Below, piece by piece: positions 32,821 to 45,586 of a stretch of 64,000 nucleotides of DNA. The stretch's first letter is position 1. Each line of letters starts with the position of its first letter. The stretch lies in assembly GCA_021399435.1 (NCBI GenBank), contig JAJTUP010000053.1, positions 186,001 to 250,000 on the forward strand. The letters run 5' to 3'. This DNA is from Diaporthe sp. PMI_573. Taxonomy: Eukaryota; Ascomycota; Sordariomycetes; Diaporthales; Diaporthaceae. Both the position numbers and the translations under genes were made by a program. The notes beneath the pieces are model-generated. The model was not told the DNA's origin. It saw only the letters and a program-made list of their open reading frames with translations, and ran no database searches.

Positions 32821-35800
32821 ATGCCTAGAATACAAGAGCAGAGTCTTGATCAAGGTGGGTGCGGCCCTGTAGTGATGTGATGTTGCTGGGACACAGCGTC
32901 CTTGTGAGATGCGGACGCTGACGCCAGTGGCCATTCTCCCAGGCGCCGACATACAAGGTCACGGCGGGGGAGATGGAGGCAGAAATAAGGACAAGCTCTC
33001 ACCGCCCTTGCAAATGTCAAAGAACAAGAGCCTTTCCAACCTCGCCCTCGCAGTGCCAGACAACTCGGAAAAGGCTCGAGTACGCATGTCCTTCGATGCT
33101 GGTCCAGCTGCTTCCGAATATGACATCCTCGCAAGGTGAGCCCAGCTGCCCCCGTCCCTTGCTCGCTCGGGGCTTGCGCCTCTCTGCCCTGACCCTAAAC
33201 ACCAAGCCTCGGGGTAAAGTGACATGTCCGCGTGCCTCGGTCAAGTGGCAGGAGGGCCAGGCCCGTCAGCCTTCTCAACACTGTATACTACCACCGCCAG
33301 GTAGGCCTCTAGGAAGGGCTTTCCACACTGTCTACTGTATAGCAGCTTGCAACGCAGGACAATCCGGATCCTTCAACTTGGCTCGCTGACCCACTCCATC
33401 ACAACCATGTGCTCTTTCAACGATTCCATGCATCTACGATGATTTTGCCTGCCACTCGTCTCCACACTTGCTGTCGCTTACGCTGCTTCCGCCTGGGCAT
33501 CCCTTTCTCATCAGCTAACCTGTCGAGTTCTCAGATCACCCATTATGACAGACCACGACCACGGTCTGGGACTCTCAGGACTCCGCCGGATACGTCAGTC
33601 CCAACCCGGTAGAAACGGCACACTTGGGCCTTCCAATCCTACTTCACGGAGTCCGTCTTTGAGTCTCTCGCGGTCCACCTCGATGACCATGTTGCAGCCC
33701 CTGGCCTCAGGACCATCGTCGCCCGCCTTCATCGACGACCTGGAACGCTTCCCCAGCGAGTCCCTCCACTCCTTCTCCTTCGCCCACCAGTCCGAGGAGT
33801 TCATACACAACCGCCAAAATGTATTGAGACGTTCTATCGAGTTCATGAAGGACCGGATCGGCCGTTCTGCCACCTCGAACCCAGCTCTGGCAAGCGTGCA
33901 GGCGCGGGTGACTGGGGACATAGAAACCCAAAATATGCTGGAACTGTTGGCAAAGGCGCAGCTGATGGGCGTTGGCGACCCATCGCACCCTCTTGGCCCT
34001 CTCACAGGACCGGCTGATATGTCAGGCGAAAATATGTTTGAAAAGACCTTCATACCCAGATCCGAAAGCCCTGAGCCCGTTGAGGACCTTTCAATGTCTC
34101 CGGGTGAAACCCAATCTTCAAGCCTACATGACCGTGTTCAAGAGGACAAGGGTAAAAGCTCGACCCAAGACGTACGTCAGACATCTCGCAAAGACTCATT
34201 GTCGCCAGCGCCGGGGGACGGAGACTCTTCTGAGAACTCGTCCCGGACACCGACAAACGAGAGCGGAACCACTCAGAAGACTTCGCCCCCAGAGTCCAGG
34301 AGGCCAAGCGTGTTAAAACGGACTTTCACTGACACCATTCACGCGTCGATGCAGCAAAAGCTTATGGACGCCATGGCCCAACCGTATGTCGCCGGACAGT
34401 CGGGCAATCCGGAGAGCGTCCTCTCCCCAAGGTCGTCTCAATCCTTCGGCCCTTCACTGCACGCTCCGAGCGCGAGGGGCTCGTCGGTGCATGGCCACTC
34501 CAGCAGATGGGTACCGGCCGCACAAGCGATTTTCACCACTGAAGCTAAGCCCCCGTGGACGATACTCGCCGCAAATGACCTGGCCTGCTTGGTCTACGGG
34601 TTTCGAAAGTCGGACTTCAAATCCACCAGCATACTAGATATTGTGCAGAAGGAGCGCAGGGGCTGGCTTGAGAACAAACTGAAACATGGGGATTTCGAGA
34701 GCGAGGCTGGAGCAGAGTCGGAAACCGAGGTCACCCAGCCGCCGGCGCAGGCGAGGGTCTCGTCCAATCTGCTAGGAGCGCGTGGCGGCGGCATCACAGC
34801 CAGGTTGCTGAGCAAGCCAAGCTCGAGAGCACAGACCCCGAGAGTGAGCCCTGTGAAGAGACCAGAGACCTTTCACAGCGGCGACTGGCGACCCCCAAAA
34901 GTGAGCGGTGGCGGACACTCGAACCACAAGAGCAACAAATCTAGAGGCGTGCTTCTCTGTGGGGATGTCGTACCTATCCAGAAACGCAACGGGGCCACCG
35001 GGTCGGCTAGCCTCTGGGTCAAGGAAAAGAGAATGGGGTTGATATGGGTGCTCGAAGAGATACACGAAGATGTCGCCTACCTCACCCTTGACGAGGATGG
35101 GGTTGTTACCAAACTCACGGGGGAGCTGCTTTCCATCTGGGGCGATGACAGCTTGAAACCGGGCCTGGATGTCGGCAAGCTGGTCCCTCGGATCCCGCGT
35201 CAAGGAATCGACCCAAGGTATGGTGCAATCGACTATGCGCAAATTGCAAAGCGAAAGTACTACACCTGCCGTAACTGCGACAGGATCAATATTCCGGCAA
35301 CGATCAATCAGGTGCCAGGGAAAACAGAGTTGCGCATTTCGAGCTTCCCTCACATTGCAGGCATCATCGTCGTGGACCCAGCGTCTTTGACGGTCAAGAG
35401 CTCCAATTCGGTCTTCTGCGGCGCGCTTTTCGGTCACGAACAGCCTAACGGCATGGACATCAAATGTCTCCTGCCAGGCTTTGATAAGGTGCTTCAAATC
35501 TTGACCGACCAAGACGGTCTTCTCCTAGTCGACGGGATTGTTGTTCCTGAGCACAGTTTTCGAAAGGCTTATGCGTTTCTCGGGCTGCGGGAAGGTCGGC
35601 CGGATGCCACAAGCAGTTTCCTGCGGCCGGAGGGCCTTCCTGCCAAGCACCGCGACGGGACGGAGCTCAAGGTCGATGTTCAGATGAGGGTTGTCAAGAG
35701 CGAGAAGCAAACCATGCTGCACGAAGGAGCTCTGGCAGAGGCAAGCGACGGGGAGTCAGCCGTCACGGAGGACGAGTTTCCAGTCACGCAGACAGAGATG

Positions 35801-37001
35801 GTATTCGCCTTGTGGATCACGTACTCTAGGCACATCCACGCCACCAGGTCAAATCTGGGCGCCGCGTCTCCTCTGCTTTCGGGAACGGCGACCCCCCTTC
35901 GACAGCCCAGTCCGGGCCAGACTCCCGCCCCGACGCCTGCAGAGCTGCACCTCTCTGACTCTGATGAGCCCAAGAAGGAGCCCAGACCAACTTCAATGTT
36001 TACGAAGTCGATCAAGGATGCTGCGTTGAGTGCTGCCGCAAGGATAACCGGCGCGAAAGCATCCGACAAAGTTCAGGATGAGGAAAAGCAGGAGAAGCCG
36101 CCCGCTCCTAAAGCCGCCGAGTCATCGCACAAGAAGTCTATTGAAGATTTTGCTATCCTTGAAGAGATGGGCCAGGGCGCCTATGGCCAGGTCAAACTAG
36201 CCAGATACAAAGACAATGGGAAGAAGGTGGTGCTCAAGTACGTCACGAAGAAGCGAATTCTCGTTGACACGTGGACTCGAGACCGGAAGCTGGGCACCGT
36301 GCCCCTGGAGATACACGTCCTGAATTACCTGCGTAAAGAGGGCCTTCGGCATCCCAATATTGTTGAGATGGAGGACTTCTTCGAGGACGAAGTCAACTAC
36401 TACATTGAAATGGGACCCCACGGGCTGCCTGGTATGGACCTGTTCGACTACATCGAACTTCGCACAAACATGGAGGAAGATGAGTGCCGAAGCATCTTCG
36501 TCCAGGTTGCGCGAGCTGTCCACCACCTGCACATCAAAGCCAAAGTTGTCCACCGTGATATCAAGGACGAGAACGTAGTGCTGGATGGAGAAGGGCACAT
36601 CAAGCTCATAGACTTTGGCAGTGCGGCGTACATAAAGAGTGGCCCCTTTGACGTGTTCGTGGGCACGATAGGTATGTTTTCGCATCGTCCAGTTTGAAAG
36701 CTTGCATTCGCCTAACTAAACAACCCCAGACTACGCCGCACCGGAAGTCCTTGCCGGCAAACCTTATAATGGCAAAGAGCAGGACGTATGGGCTCTCGGC
36801 ATCTTGCTCTACACCATCATCTACAAGGAAAACCCTTTCTACAGCATCGATGAGATCATGGATCGCGACCTGCGTGTGCCGTACACGATCAGTGATGAGA
36901 GTATCGACCTCATCCGTTGCATGCTGGATCGCGACGTCGAAAAGAGATACGATATCACCCAGGTTCTGAAGCACCCATGGTGCCAGATTGGGGACGACTG
37001 A
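32821..37001 (+). CDS. PSK1: PAS-domain Ser/Thr kinase (PAS kinase, Psk1/Psk2 family)
   Basis: Proposed exons 32821-32854, 32943-33135, 33535-36671 and 36730-37001 give 1211 aa. The last two are firm; the first two are inferred from compatible donors (GTGGGT, GTGAGC), acceptors and phases. A conservative model starts at the ATG at 33545 (79 fewer residues). The N-terminus is disordered. A PAS domain lies at about 400-465 (AIFTTEAKPPWTILAAND, then YGFRKSDF) and a second PAS-like part at about 590-760 (WVLEEIHEDVAYLTLDEDG; SSNSVFCGALFGHE). The kinase domain at about 945-1207 has GQGAYGQVKLA, the VVLKYV Lys, HRDIKDENVVLD, IDFGSAA and, across the last intron, VGTIDYAAPEV. In yeast, PAS kinase phosphorylates UDP-glucose pyrophosphorylase and shifts glucose between glycogen and cell-wall glucan. 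The 399-bp second intron is long for this gene set. Confidence 0.88.
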
Positions 37002-38432
37002 AGTATGGCGACCGATGCGTGCGAGGAACAGGCTTCGTAGAGGCCTCCACGGCAGCTTCTTGAGTGTTGGTTTGTGCACACCTTCACTGCAACAAGCAAC
37101 AAGCAACAAGCAACAACGAGGGTGCGGGGGGTACTGACCGTCAGCCGGGCGTGGAGGCCCCGGCGACTTGTGCTTCACGTACTTCCGTTGTTCGAAGCCA
37201 GGTGACTGCTGCGGAAAGGCAATGCGGTAGGAAAGCCGCCCGCATGCATGTCCGGGCAGACAGAAAACTGGATGAGGCACGTGTTTCTAAACATGTGCAA
37301 TGGATCACACGCGCACAACGAATGGCGAATTCCAAGACGAGAATACCGTTTTGAAGGCGATAACGATCCTTACGAAGACAGATGATTGAGGGAAGGGTGT
37401 GGTTGGGTTGATACCTGGTGAAGGGGCATGGGCGCATATGAGTTCAACGCGGTGAAAGAATCGGATGACCGCGTGAACAGCCTGATCTGTGATGGGAACG
37501 ACCTGAAGATAAGTATATATAGATATCATTATATATCCAACAAACACAGTCATGAGCAGTAGATTCTGCTTCGAGAATAAGCAAGGCAGCCGTGTCCACC
37601 TTATGTGTGCAGTGTTCTGATGGCCGTCTCGTGATAGGTGTGAAACCCGGTGCCCGGCACTGGGACACAGTGCCTTGTTGGCGTGTGAAAAGACATTCAC
37701 CTCCCGGGGCTGAAAAGGCAGGGAGGAGGTTGACGAGTCCCGTGATGGCTCATCTGCCTGGGCTCCTAAGACTCTGGCCTCCTGAGATCCATCCTGCTCT
37801 GAAGTTGCGTCTCGCTTGGGGCAGGTTCCATGAGAGGATTGAACGTGTATGCGCGAGCGGCCTGGACGTGAAGGCGGTCTTGAGCCCACAGACTTCATCC
37901 GTGTGATGACTGGCTCACTCCAACTGCTACCGAGAATTGCTGTCCCTGACACCGACGTACGCCAGATAGAACTGTGCACCAACTGTGTCCCCCTTGAAGC
38001 CATTACTCCTTCGTCAGCCTAGCGGCATCCCCTTCTCTGCGATGCGATGGTTTGGTTACACGCTGTCACTGGAGCTTAATCTATGCCGAGCATCAGGCTA
38101 TTTTGCTTGGGGGAACACGGCCCCAAGACCCGGGTTCATCAGTGACTCTCTGTCACAGTCTCGTGCGACAATCAAGGCGGAAGGGACCTGCCCATGGATA
38201 CACGCATCACCACACCCTAGATATTTTGTCTATGCGTCTGAATGGAAGGCCTCAGGAAGCGAAATCTCTTCCCGGGCAGCAGCATAGAGCGACAGGAGCA
38301 CCAACGTGTACTGCCCGCCCAGGCCACAAAAGCTGAGTGAATGCATGCGTGAGTGTCACAGGCACCTAGGGAGGAGGTGCAAAAAGCAACCTGCTCCAGA
38401 TGAAGCTCTGGAGGTTGTTGTGACCGTGTTAC
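37002..38432. other. Intergenic, PAS kinase 3' side
   Basis: 1.4 kb with a GCAACAA tandem repeat at 37089-37116, an AT-rich patch near 37510-37540, and no supported gene. Probable 3' UTR at the left; right end flanks the tRNA. Confidence 0.45.
37089..37116. repeat. 7-bp GCAACAA tandem repeat
   Basis: Four units in the likely 3' UTR of the PAS kinase gene, within 120 bp of its stop codon. Confidence 0.7.
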
Positions 38433-38503
38433 TGCGCCAGCCCGGAGTCGAACCGGGGGCCCATCGATGGCAACGATGGATTTTACCGCTAAACCACTGG
38501 CGC
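38433..38503 (-). tRNA. tRNA-Gly (anticodon GCC)
   Basis: The minus strand folds as a 71-nt cloverleaf. The acceptor stem GCGCCAG pairs with CTGGCGC, with an A discriminator. The D arm contains the A-box-like TAGCGGTAAAAT. The anticodon stem is CATCG/CGATG with loop TTGCCAT, giving anticodon GCC. The T arm CCCGGTTCGACTCCGGG contains the B box. No intron, and no CCA encoded. The first strong T run downstream is a T5 about 48 bases past the 3' end (plus-strand A run at 38381-38385), a likely Pol III terminator. Confidence 0.96.
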
Positions 38504-39847
38504 TGTTTGGCTTTATTGTCTGATGAAGAATCTGGCCGGCGATATGGTATTATATGGGGCGTTTTGTGTGTGCGGATGTGGATGCCGGAATGGTGGTGGG
38601 TGGAGCCTCGCGAGGGCGTTCTCGCAACGTTCTGGGCCAGGATGAGTGGGGAATACCCTGACTCGTCTGCTCTGTCTCATTCTTAGTGTAGACATCTTTT
38701 TTCTTGCTCTGCGACAACATGTGCATTTTAGTGTAGGCGGCTTCGTGGTGGATTTGAAAGAATGGTTCTTCTTCCTGCCCTTGTCCGCCACTGCGGCCGG
38801 ACCGAGGACTACACTTGGTCAAGCTCCAACCACCTACAATGGTGCCGTCGGGTTCATTTGCTTTTTGGGCGCCTTGTGTGCTGGCATTCGTTCCCGGCCC
38901 GAACTCGCCCGATCGCCAGTCGGGTAAGCCTGGTAGGCGTCGTGAAGTGTCCACGGCCCGAGTGTGGTGCCGGGATCTCTCTTCCCGCGATGGCTGAACA
39001 CGGGAGAGAATGGGCCTCGAGATTGGCGCATGCTGAATGTGATCTCTCATGTGCATACTGGGCCGGGAAAGGAGCAGCCCGTGTCGGTGTGTCCTTGGCC
39101 CTGGAGGTGTTTCTCCGCCGCAATACGGTCGGGCGTGACGAGGCAGCGAGGGTGTCTGACACGCATGCTTGTTTGACGCCGTGCGGACACAAGGTGCAGC
39201 AACGGGGGCGGTGTATCAGCTGGTTGCCTTCATATCCAGTCTCGGCAGTCCATAATGAGGCGATCCCTGTTGACAATCCTCTGCGGGTGCCGTGCCCGTG
39301 GCCGTCCACATTGCAGCCGGCCAAGAACATGCGCGGCGAACAATGAGCCGTGAGGCCTTGCTGCCTTGCTGCCTTGCTGCCTTGCTGCCTTGCTGCCTTG
39401 CTGCCTGTTATGCTTGGGACAAGCATATCTCGGGCTGGAGCGCGCCCAATCTGTCTGCCTGCATCTGCAACGAGGGCAGTCGCTCCGAGTATCACGCACA
39501 GCAGCTGCTGTTGTTGATGTCGTTAACATGCATTGAGGACGGAACCCTTCCGGGGTGGTGTAAGCAGAGACCAAAAGGGGGCAGTTCCGCGTGCCTGCAG
39601 GGACTGCGGGCGTTTTCCCCCACAGCTGCTAACAGTTTGGGTGGGTAGGTAGGCATTCCCTAGATTGGTACGACACCCAGCCTCTCCTCCCCTTCTCCTT
39701 GTAGCTTGTAGACACAATCAACCAGCCAGTTACACTCACCGAGACACAACCAACCTTGCTGCCTCTGCCGTTTCGATCCTGCACATCTCCACGCCACGCG
39801 TATTCCCTTACCAGCCAAGACGAGGCAACCTGCTCGGAAATAAAGGC
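38504..39847. other. Intergenic between tRNA-Gly and the histidine phosphatase gene
   Basis: 1.3 kb. Contains a 9-bp tandem repeat at 39355-39407 and a pyrimidine-rich leader (about 39660-39847). No gene supported. Confidence 0.45.
39355..39407. repeat. 9-bp GCCTTGCTG tandem repeat
   Basis: About six exact units in a row; because the unit is a multiple of three it opens frames (poly Leu-Pro-Cys) that are not genes. Confidence 0.85.
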
Positions 39848-41058
39848 ATGTCGCTCGAGTTCATCTACGTGACGCGGCACGGCGTAAGTGCGATATCTCC
39901 AGATCCAGAGTCAATGCGCCTCCCACAGAGCAGCGCGGCGCAAGCCGTTGCTTGTCACCCGCAGATGCCTCTGCACCGAACTGCAGCAGAACTCGGCTGA
40001 CCTCGCTGCGTCCACTGTGCAGTTCAGGTCCAATTGGCTCGTGGACGCCTCTGGGAACTACTCGTCCTACCTCAAGTCACCTACCGGCATCGCCACTGAT
40101 CCAGCCTTGACATCACATGGCGTGGACCAGGCCCATGAGCTGGCGGCTCACCTGATGAGTCTTCATCCGCCCGTGGAACGGATCTTCTCCAGCCCTTACT
40201 ATCGCTGTCTGCAGACGGTTGAGCCCTTCGTTGGCCTGTGGGCCCAGTCTGCCAGATCCGATCCCGCCACCAAACCCGCCATCCTAGCCGAGGCTGGCCT
40301 ATCCGAGTGGTATGGTTCTGCGTCGTTCGAGCACCCGACATCTGCCGGCAGCGAGAAATTGGCCGAGCTGTTCCCGGCCTTTGACAGATCCTACTCGTCG
40401 GCCGTGGTGCCCTCGAGAAATGGCGAGTCCATCGCCCAGCTTCACGACCGCGTTGCCTTGACCATGGACGCGCTAATAAAGCAATGCGACGCAGCGGGCG
40501 TCCGGGCTGTGCTGCTCTGTTCGCACGCCGCTACTGTCATTGCCCTGGGCCGAGTTCTGACCGGGAACATGCCCGACAACGTCGAGGTTGAGGACTTCCG
40601 AGCCTTTACCTGCGGCTTGTCCGTATTCAGGAGGCGCCTAGCTGCAAGATGCAATGGCGATGCTGCCGGCGAAGCCCCTGCCACGTCTGCTCCAGGTGTT
40701 CGCGCGCCAACCTCACAGACTACTGCAAGCCCAGATGATTATAGTAAGAACCTGGCCGATCCTTCTTCAGCAGAAGTGGGTTGGAAGGACGGGAGAGGAG
40801 TAGGAGGAGGATGGCTTTGCGAAGTGAATGGCGACTGCAGCTTTCTCTCTGGGGGTGAGGAGAGGGGATGGTGAGTGACTGTTCCACACTTCCCGCCCTC
40901 ACACAGAATTGCCGTGTTTTGATCCATTTTACTGACGACCCAGGCGCTTCTCTGGAGACGAGTCTTTCGCCAATTCTGGCCAAAATGGCGCGCAGCAAGA
41001 CGCAGGGGTGGAGCTCGGGGTCGTCGTCGAGGGGAGGAGTCGCAACCCCAGGTTGTAA
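39848..41058 (+). CDS. Histidine-phosphatase (phosphoglycerate mutase-like) family protein, three exons
   Basis: Exons 39848-39883, 40023-40870 and 40944-41058 give 332 aa. Exon 1 encodes MSLEFIYVTRHG and the 139-bp intron falls directly after the catalytic RHG (His11). The spliced frame continues FRSNWLVDASGNY. The family's second catalytic His is at about 180 in LLCSHAATV; Arg and Glu residues are in FSSPYYRCLQTVEPF and LSEWYG. The last intron (73 bp, GTGAGT) restores GWRFSGDESF, so the stop seen in the unspliced frame at 40872 is not the real end. Relatives include fungal PGAM-type proteins and the yeast TFIIIC subunit Tfc7, whose N-terminal half is such a domain. Whether this one is an active phosphatase or a TFIIIC-linked protein cannot be told here. 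Confidence 0.85.
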
Positions 41059-41268
41059 GGCCCAGTCCCCTGTCCGAGGACTTGAGCAGGCAGTGCAGAC
41101 AACTCTGCCTATGTCGGGCTTGCTTCTTGGATATCGCAGGAGCATACGCACCAGTACAGGGCGCATCATTCGACATTTCACTAGTGCCATGCAGGCGCTT
41201 GAGACACGCCTTTTGGGCTCGAGTCTGGTTCGCAAACCACTGCACGCTCTCCCCCGGTCTTGGTCGAC

Positions 41269-41303
<35 letters not shown>

Positions 41304-43532
41304 GGCTCCCACGACTTTTCTGGCTGGAGGACTTGTGTCACATCACCTGTGGAACCTGGGTGCTTGGCCTACAGGAGGAGCCTCGAGATCGGCACGACTT
41401 GTTTTGCCACAGGCCTTCCACTTTACGGAGAAAGTCTCTCCCAGGATGTCAGTAGGGACCAACAGCGGACCGTCCGGGGAATCAAGACCTTGAGACACCT
41501 GCCTTTTTCCCGCAGGCCGCAGCACAACCGGCCGACACTACAGCGGCTGTGAGCCATCGAAATTGCGCATGACGCACTCCCTTGCTGGCCAGCAAAGCAA
41601 CTCCACGGCCCTCGCAAAAGACCTCTGGAAGCATTGATACCGTGCTTGTGCCCTGGAGATTTATTTCTCCATGTCTGTTTGCCGCTCTTCGCTACGTAGA
41701 TTGGGCATATTGATCTGCGCCGATGAGACAAGAAAAAGCAACATGGACGGCTCAGCAAGACCACCGAGCTGCAGAATCTGCCGCAAAGTGTCGATTTGCA
41801 CCCGGATGACACATCGGCCCGGCAACGTCAATACTGTCTTGGACCGGCACGTTAATCATGTGAGAGAAGTCGGGAGGTGAAGACGATCAATACGTTGAAA
41901 GCAAAGGTCTTCATGCACCAGAAGCAAGAACAAAGCTACCAGAGTTAGGCGACACGTACATGTCCACGAAGGCTGAACTTGGCCTGGAGAGCACGGCCCA
42001 CTCACAAAAGCTTGGAATCATGCAATGAGACCCCATCACCACTGATTCCGCTAGTGACTTGGGACACCAGCTCACTCACACAATGCAGGCATCTTGATAG
42101 CAGGAACACTTATGGGTTCGGCGTCAAGCCAAGAAGTAATCGATCTGCCAGAGATATTCGTGAGCACTGCCTGTTGAAGACGAGGCCAACCAATAACACA
42201 TACTTCAGCGCAGACCTGGTCTAGCTACAAGAGGATACGACTACTGTGTGGTCGAACTAGGAAAACCCCCCCCCCCCAACGATCTCGCGGTCCAGAGCTT
42301 GGATGAGAGAGGCTGTGGGGACAGGCCAATCACAGCGAAGCTGGCGCCTGTCAAGTGCTGTCAGAGACACAGCTGTCACAGCGTTGGCAGATGCCAGAAT
42401 TATCTCAGACTTTCTTTTTTACTTCGGGCTCTGGAGAATACAGTCTCGGCACCGAAAGGCCACCTTGATTCCTAACATACACGCTAAGCACTGGCCTGGA
42501 AATATTTTCTCAACCGGCCTCACGAACGAACACAACTAGCCTTGACGTGAAGGTGTGCTTTTCGGTTCGCTTTAAGGAGCATCTGACGTGGGAAGTGTGC
42601 ACGTGTGAGGCGAAGCGAGACCCTTGCGGGCCGAATACTGGCTCATTGATCTTCGGCCAGTGATGCAAGTCTGTCGAAGCGATCTCTATCGCGACGCAAA
42701 ACTTTGTATACCAAGAGCTCAGTTGTCCCCAACAGCCCAGCTCTGGGTCAAGCCTCATGTCACGAGGATCTCGAGCTCAGGCGAAATAGTCGGAGAAAAT
42801 AGCATTCACGTGCTAGACCTAAAGCGGGATGCCCTACAGAGATCGAAGTTGAAACCTCTTGGGGATGAACACGGCAGAGAAAATGGCTTCTTCCGTCAAC
42901 CCTGGTGCGACCCACCAAGAGCCCAAACACCAACACCAGAAAAGTGTGCCCCTTGCCTGCATCTTTGATGAATAGATACTTTTCCATTGATTCGCTAACT
43001 AGTGTTAGGCCGTTGAGGTCTAACGGGAGGTTTGTTTGCCAGCACTAGCTGGTTTAGGGGACGTTTCCATGCCGGCCGTGTGATAAGCGACACTGATGCA
43101 CAACCGAAGCGTCCCTCGACGACACAACATGACATGTCTGCATGTACCACCTCTGTTACGCGAGAGGTACTCTCGCACTCAGACGCGAGGGTTGCGTTAG
43201 CCCAACTCCATGGCCCATTGTGCAAGGGCCCATGGGCGGCCAGGTGCGCAGGGATGGAGGCGAACTCATCTTGCAGCTCCCAAGGGGCACTAGGCGGTCG
43301 TTCTGTTCCGCGGCGAGGTGGAATATCCTAGATCTGTCACAAGTGACAGGATCTCTTCGGATCAGCAGTGTTAGATACGCGAAGCTCGCTACCCCAGATG
43401 TCGTATAAAGGCGGGACCTTGGAGATCTCGCTGCCGGTCACATCTCAGTTTCTGATCATCTCTTGTCTTCAACGAATTCTTGTATTGTCTGGTAGAGCAA
43501 CACGGCGTGGGCTCCTGACTTCCACCGGCATC
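41059..43532. other. Intergenic 2.5 kb
   Basis: Holds a (GA)n tract at 41273-41300 and a poly-C run near 42268-42278. The right part should contain the promoter of the unrecognised gene. Scattered short frames lack motifs or plausible splicing. Confidence 0.45.
41273..41300. repeat. (GA)14 dinucleotide repeat
   Basis: 28 bases of GA on the plus strand, 0.2 kb after the histidine-phosphatase stop codon. Confidence 0.85.
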
Positions 43533-45159
43533 ATGATCCAACTGCAACCCAGCCCCCATTTGAGGCATGAGACGGGCAGGATGTTGCCTTGCCTCTATCA
43601 CAGCCAGCAAGATCGCCACAGACTTGAGGGGCTCGCAGACGCGGCCGTTTGCCTTCAGGAGCCTGGCATCTACTCCCCTGCCAGCTCTCCCTCAAGTCCC
43701 CACCTCCAGGAATACAATTTCGGTATGGATGATTAAACTAGGCGTGCCATGTGTGCTTGCGTCTCTGTGCTGACCCAGCTCCAGGGCATTCAATCCCAGC
43801 GCCCAATGAATCAAAATCATATGGAATCCCCTCCATCCAAAGCCTGTTCGCCATTGCGGACGGCGACCGGCCTCGCAGCTACGGTTTCGACCCTACAGCG
43901 CCGGAACCAAGCTTCAGGAGGCCAAGCACTGGCTCCGAGGCCTCATTCCAGGGAAGCTTCACCAGTGTGCCTGGGTTGTCACACCTGTCGACAGCAAGCC
44001 CACCCCCCATGCTTGTTCCAAGGACCCCTGAGGCGCACCATACCATTTCCCCAGAAGACCACCTCATGATCGAGCTCCGACTCAGTGACTGTGCGGACCA
44101 GCCGAAGCACCTGGACCAAACAAAGATGAGAAGGCTTCAGCCCGCCCGAGGACGGAGGCCGTCCTCCCGCCAGGCTCCATACTCCACCGTCGTATCTGAA
44201 CGAGGACGCTGTGGCAGCGGTGGCAGCAGCCAGGGCGACCAGTCCCGCACACCGCAAAAGGGCAAGCCGAAGAAGCCACACTTCAACCTTCGGTACACCA
44301 AGTCGGTCAAGCTGTTCATCCTTTACCACAAGGAGGACTGCGGGTGGGGTTGGAAGCCGATCAACCGGCGGCGCGTAGACCTGCTGCCGGTGCTGTACCG
44401 CGGCGGGTACAAGCCCGAGATCGAGGAGAATCGCGAGGTTGCGGGCATCAACGGCTACTACTACCGGCTGAATAATATCATGCCAGCGCTGACACCCGAC
44501 GGCAGCGGGCTGCGCTTCGTGGAGCGCGGGGGACGCTTCTGGGAGCTGACGGAGCCGTGCAAGTGCCGCGATAGGCCGGGCCGCGGGGAGGAGAGGAAGA
44601 AGGGCGGCGGCAAGAAGGCCACCAAGGCCAGGGACAAGGATGACGCCGAGGCGAGGCCCAGGGGAATGGTCGATAGGTACCCGGAGGAGGTTGTCTACTA
44701 CTGGGATGAGTTCGTCAAGCACTTCGTGCCGCAGGCCCGGCATGCCGAGGTCTACGCGCGGGCGAAGAGATACTGTAAGTGCCGTCCTCACACATCATAT
44801 TCACAGCCTCTTCACCCTTCCTTGCAAGCCAGAACACACAGCACAAGAGAGGACATACTCGCCCTTGCCTCTCTCTTCTCTCCTTTCTCCTCTGTCAAGA
44901 TCACATACACACACGCAATAGAGAAAGAGAAAGATGTAGCTAACGGTCTCCCGCGTCACCAGGCGAGATCCGCGCCGAGCAGAGAAGGGAAAAGGGCGTG
45001 CCGCAGTGGGCGCCCGACAACGAGGAGGAAAGGGTACATCACACGAACCCGCCCAACTTCAGGATCAAAATTCCAAGGATCAAGGTCGGCGAGGCCGCTG
45101 AGGCGCTGTCGGAGCTGATGCGCGCCTGCGAGCTGGCCCCCGAGATGGAGGTGGATTGA
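43533..45159 (+). CDS. Unrecognised fungal protein with a conserved-looking aromatic/basic domain, three exons
   Basis: Exons 43533-43722, 43779-44774 and 44963-45159 give 460 aa; introns are 56 bp (GTATGG) and 188 bp (GTAAGT). The start at MIQLQPSPHL is the least certain part; an ATG 16 codons further in is also possible. Residues about 45-230 are Ser/Pro-rich and disordered. A globular-looking basic, aromatic domain spans about 235-320 (LRYTKSVKLFILYHKEDCGW, then VLYRGGYKPEIEEN, GINGYYYRLNNIMP). A Lys/Gly-rich linker follows, then a helical end (YWDEFVKHFVPQARHAEVYA; EIRAEQRREKG) and an acidic C-terminus ..ACELAPEMEVD. I do not recognise the family. Basic character and lack of a signal peptide or membrane segment suggest a nuclear or cytosolic role, which is inference only. 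Confidence 0.7.
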
Positions 45160-45586
45160 AACATGTCTCCTTCCCGGGCCCCAAGCCTGCCATCAGATTT
45201 CGTCCGGTACGAATTGGCTGGGCATGATGCAGTTTCCACCACCAGTTCCTACTTTGGAGTAGCTGGTACCTTTGTGGCCGTAATGAAATAGGCGAGATGC
45301 TGGCAACATCGACACGAAAGAGGGTGGCAAATGTTTTGGGGTAACAAAAGTCGAATTTCAAGCAACGGCGGTGCGGGTATTCTGGATATTCATAGTGGCT
45401 CTGTGGTCAGATCCGGTCAGCGAATTATTTGTAATGTCTGTACATGTCTGTACAATTGAATTGGATCGGAATCCAATCCGATGGTTGACAAGTTCCCCTT
45501 TGCATGACAAGATATGTATGTATCCCTCCATGTCAAGGACGTGTGGGCTCTCAACTGGACCCAGGGTTCTTCAAACAGTCCGTCAA
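45160..45586. other. Convergent intergenic region
   Basis: 427 bp with the 3' ends of the unrecognised gene (plus) and IWR1 (minus). Nothing else seen. Confidence 0.5.

Noticed and set aside
39292..39648. Leu/Pro/Cys repeat frame
   Set aside because: Created by the 9-bp GCCTTGCTG tandem repeat.
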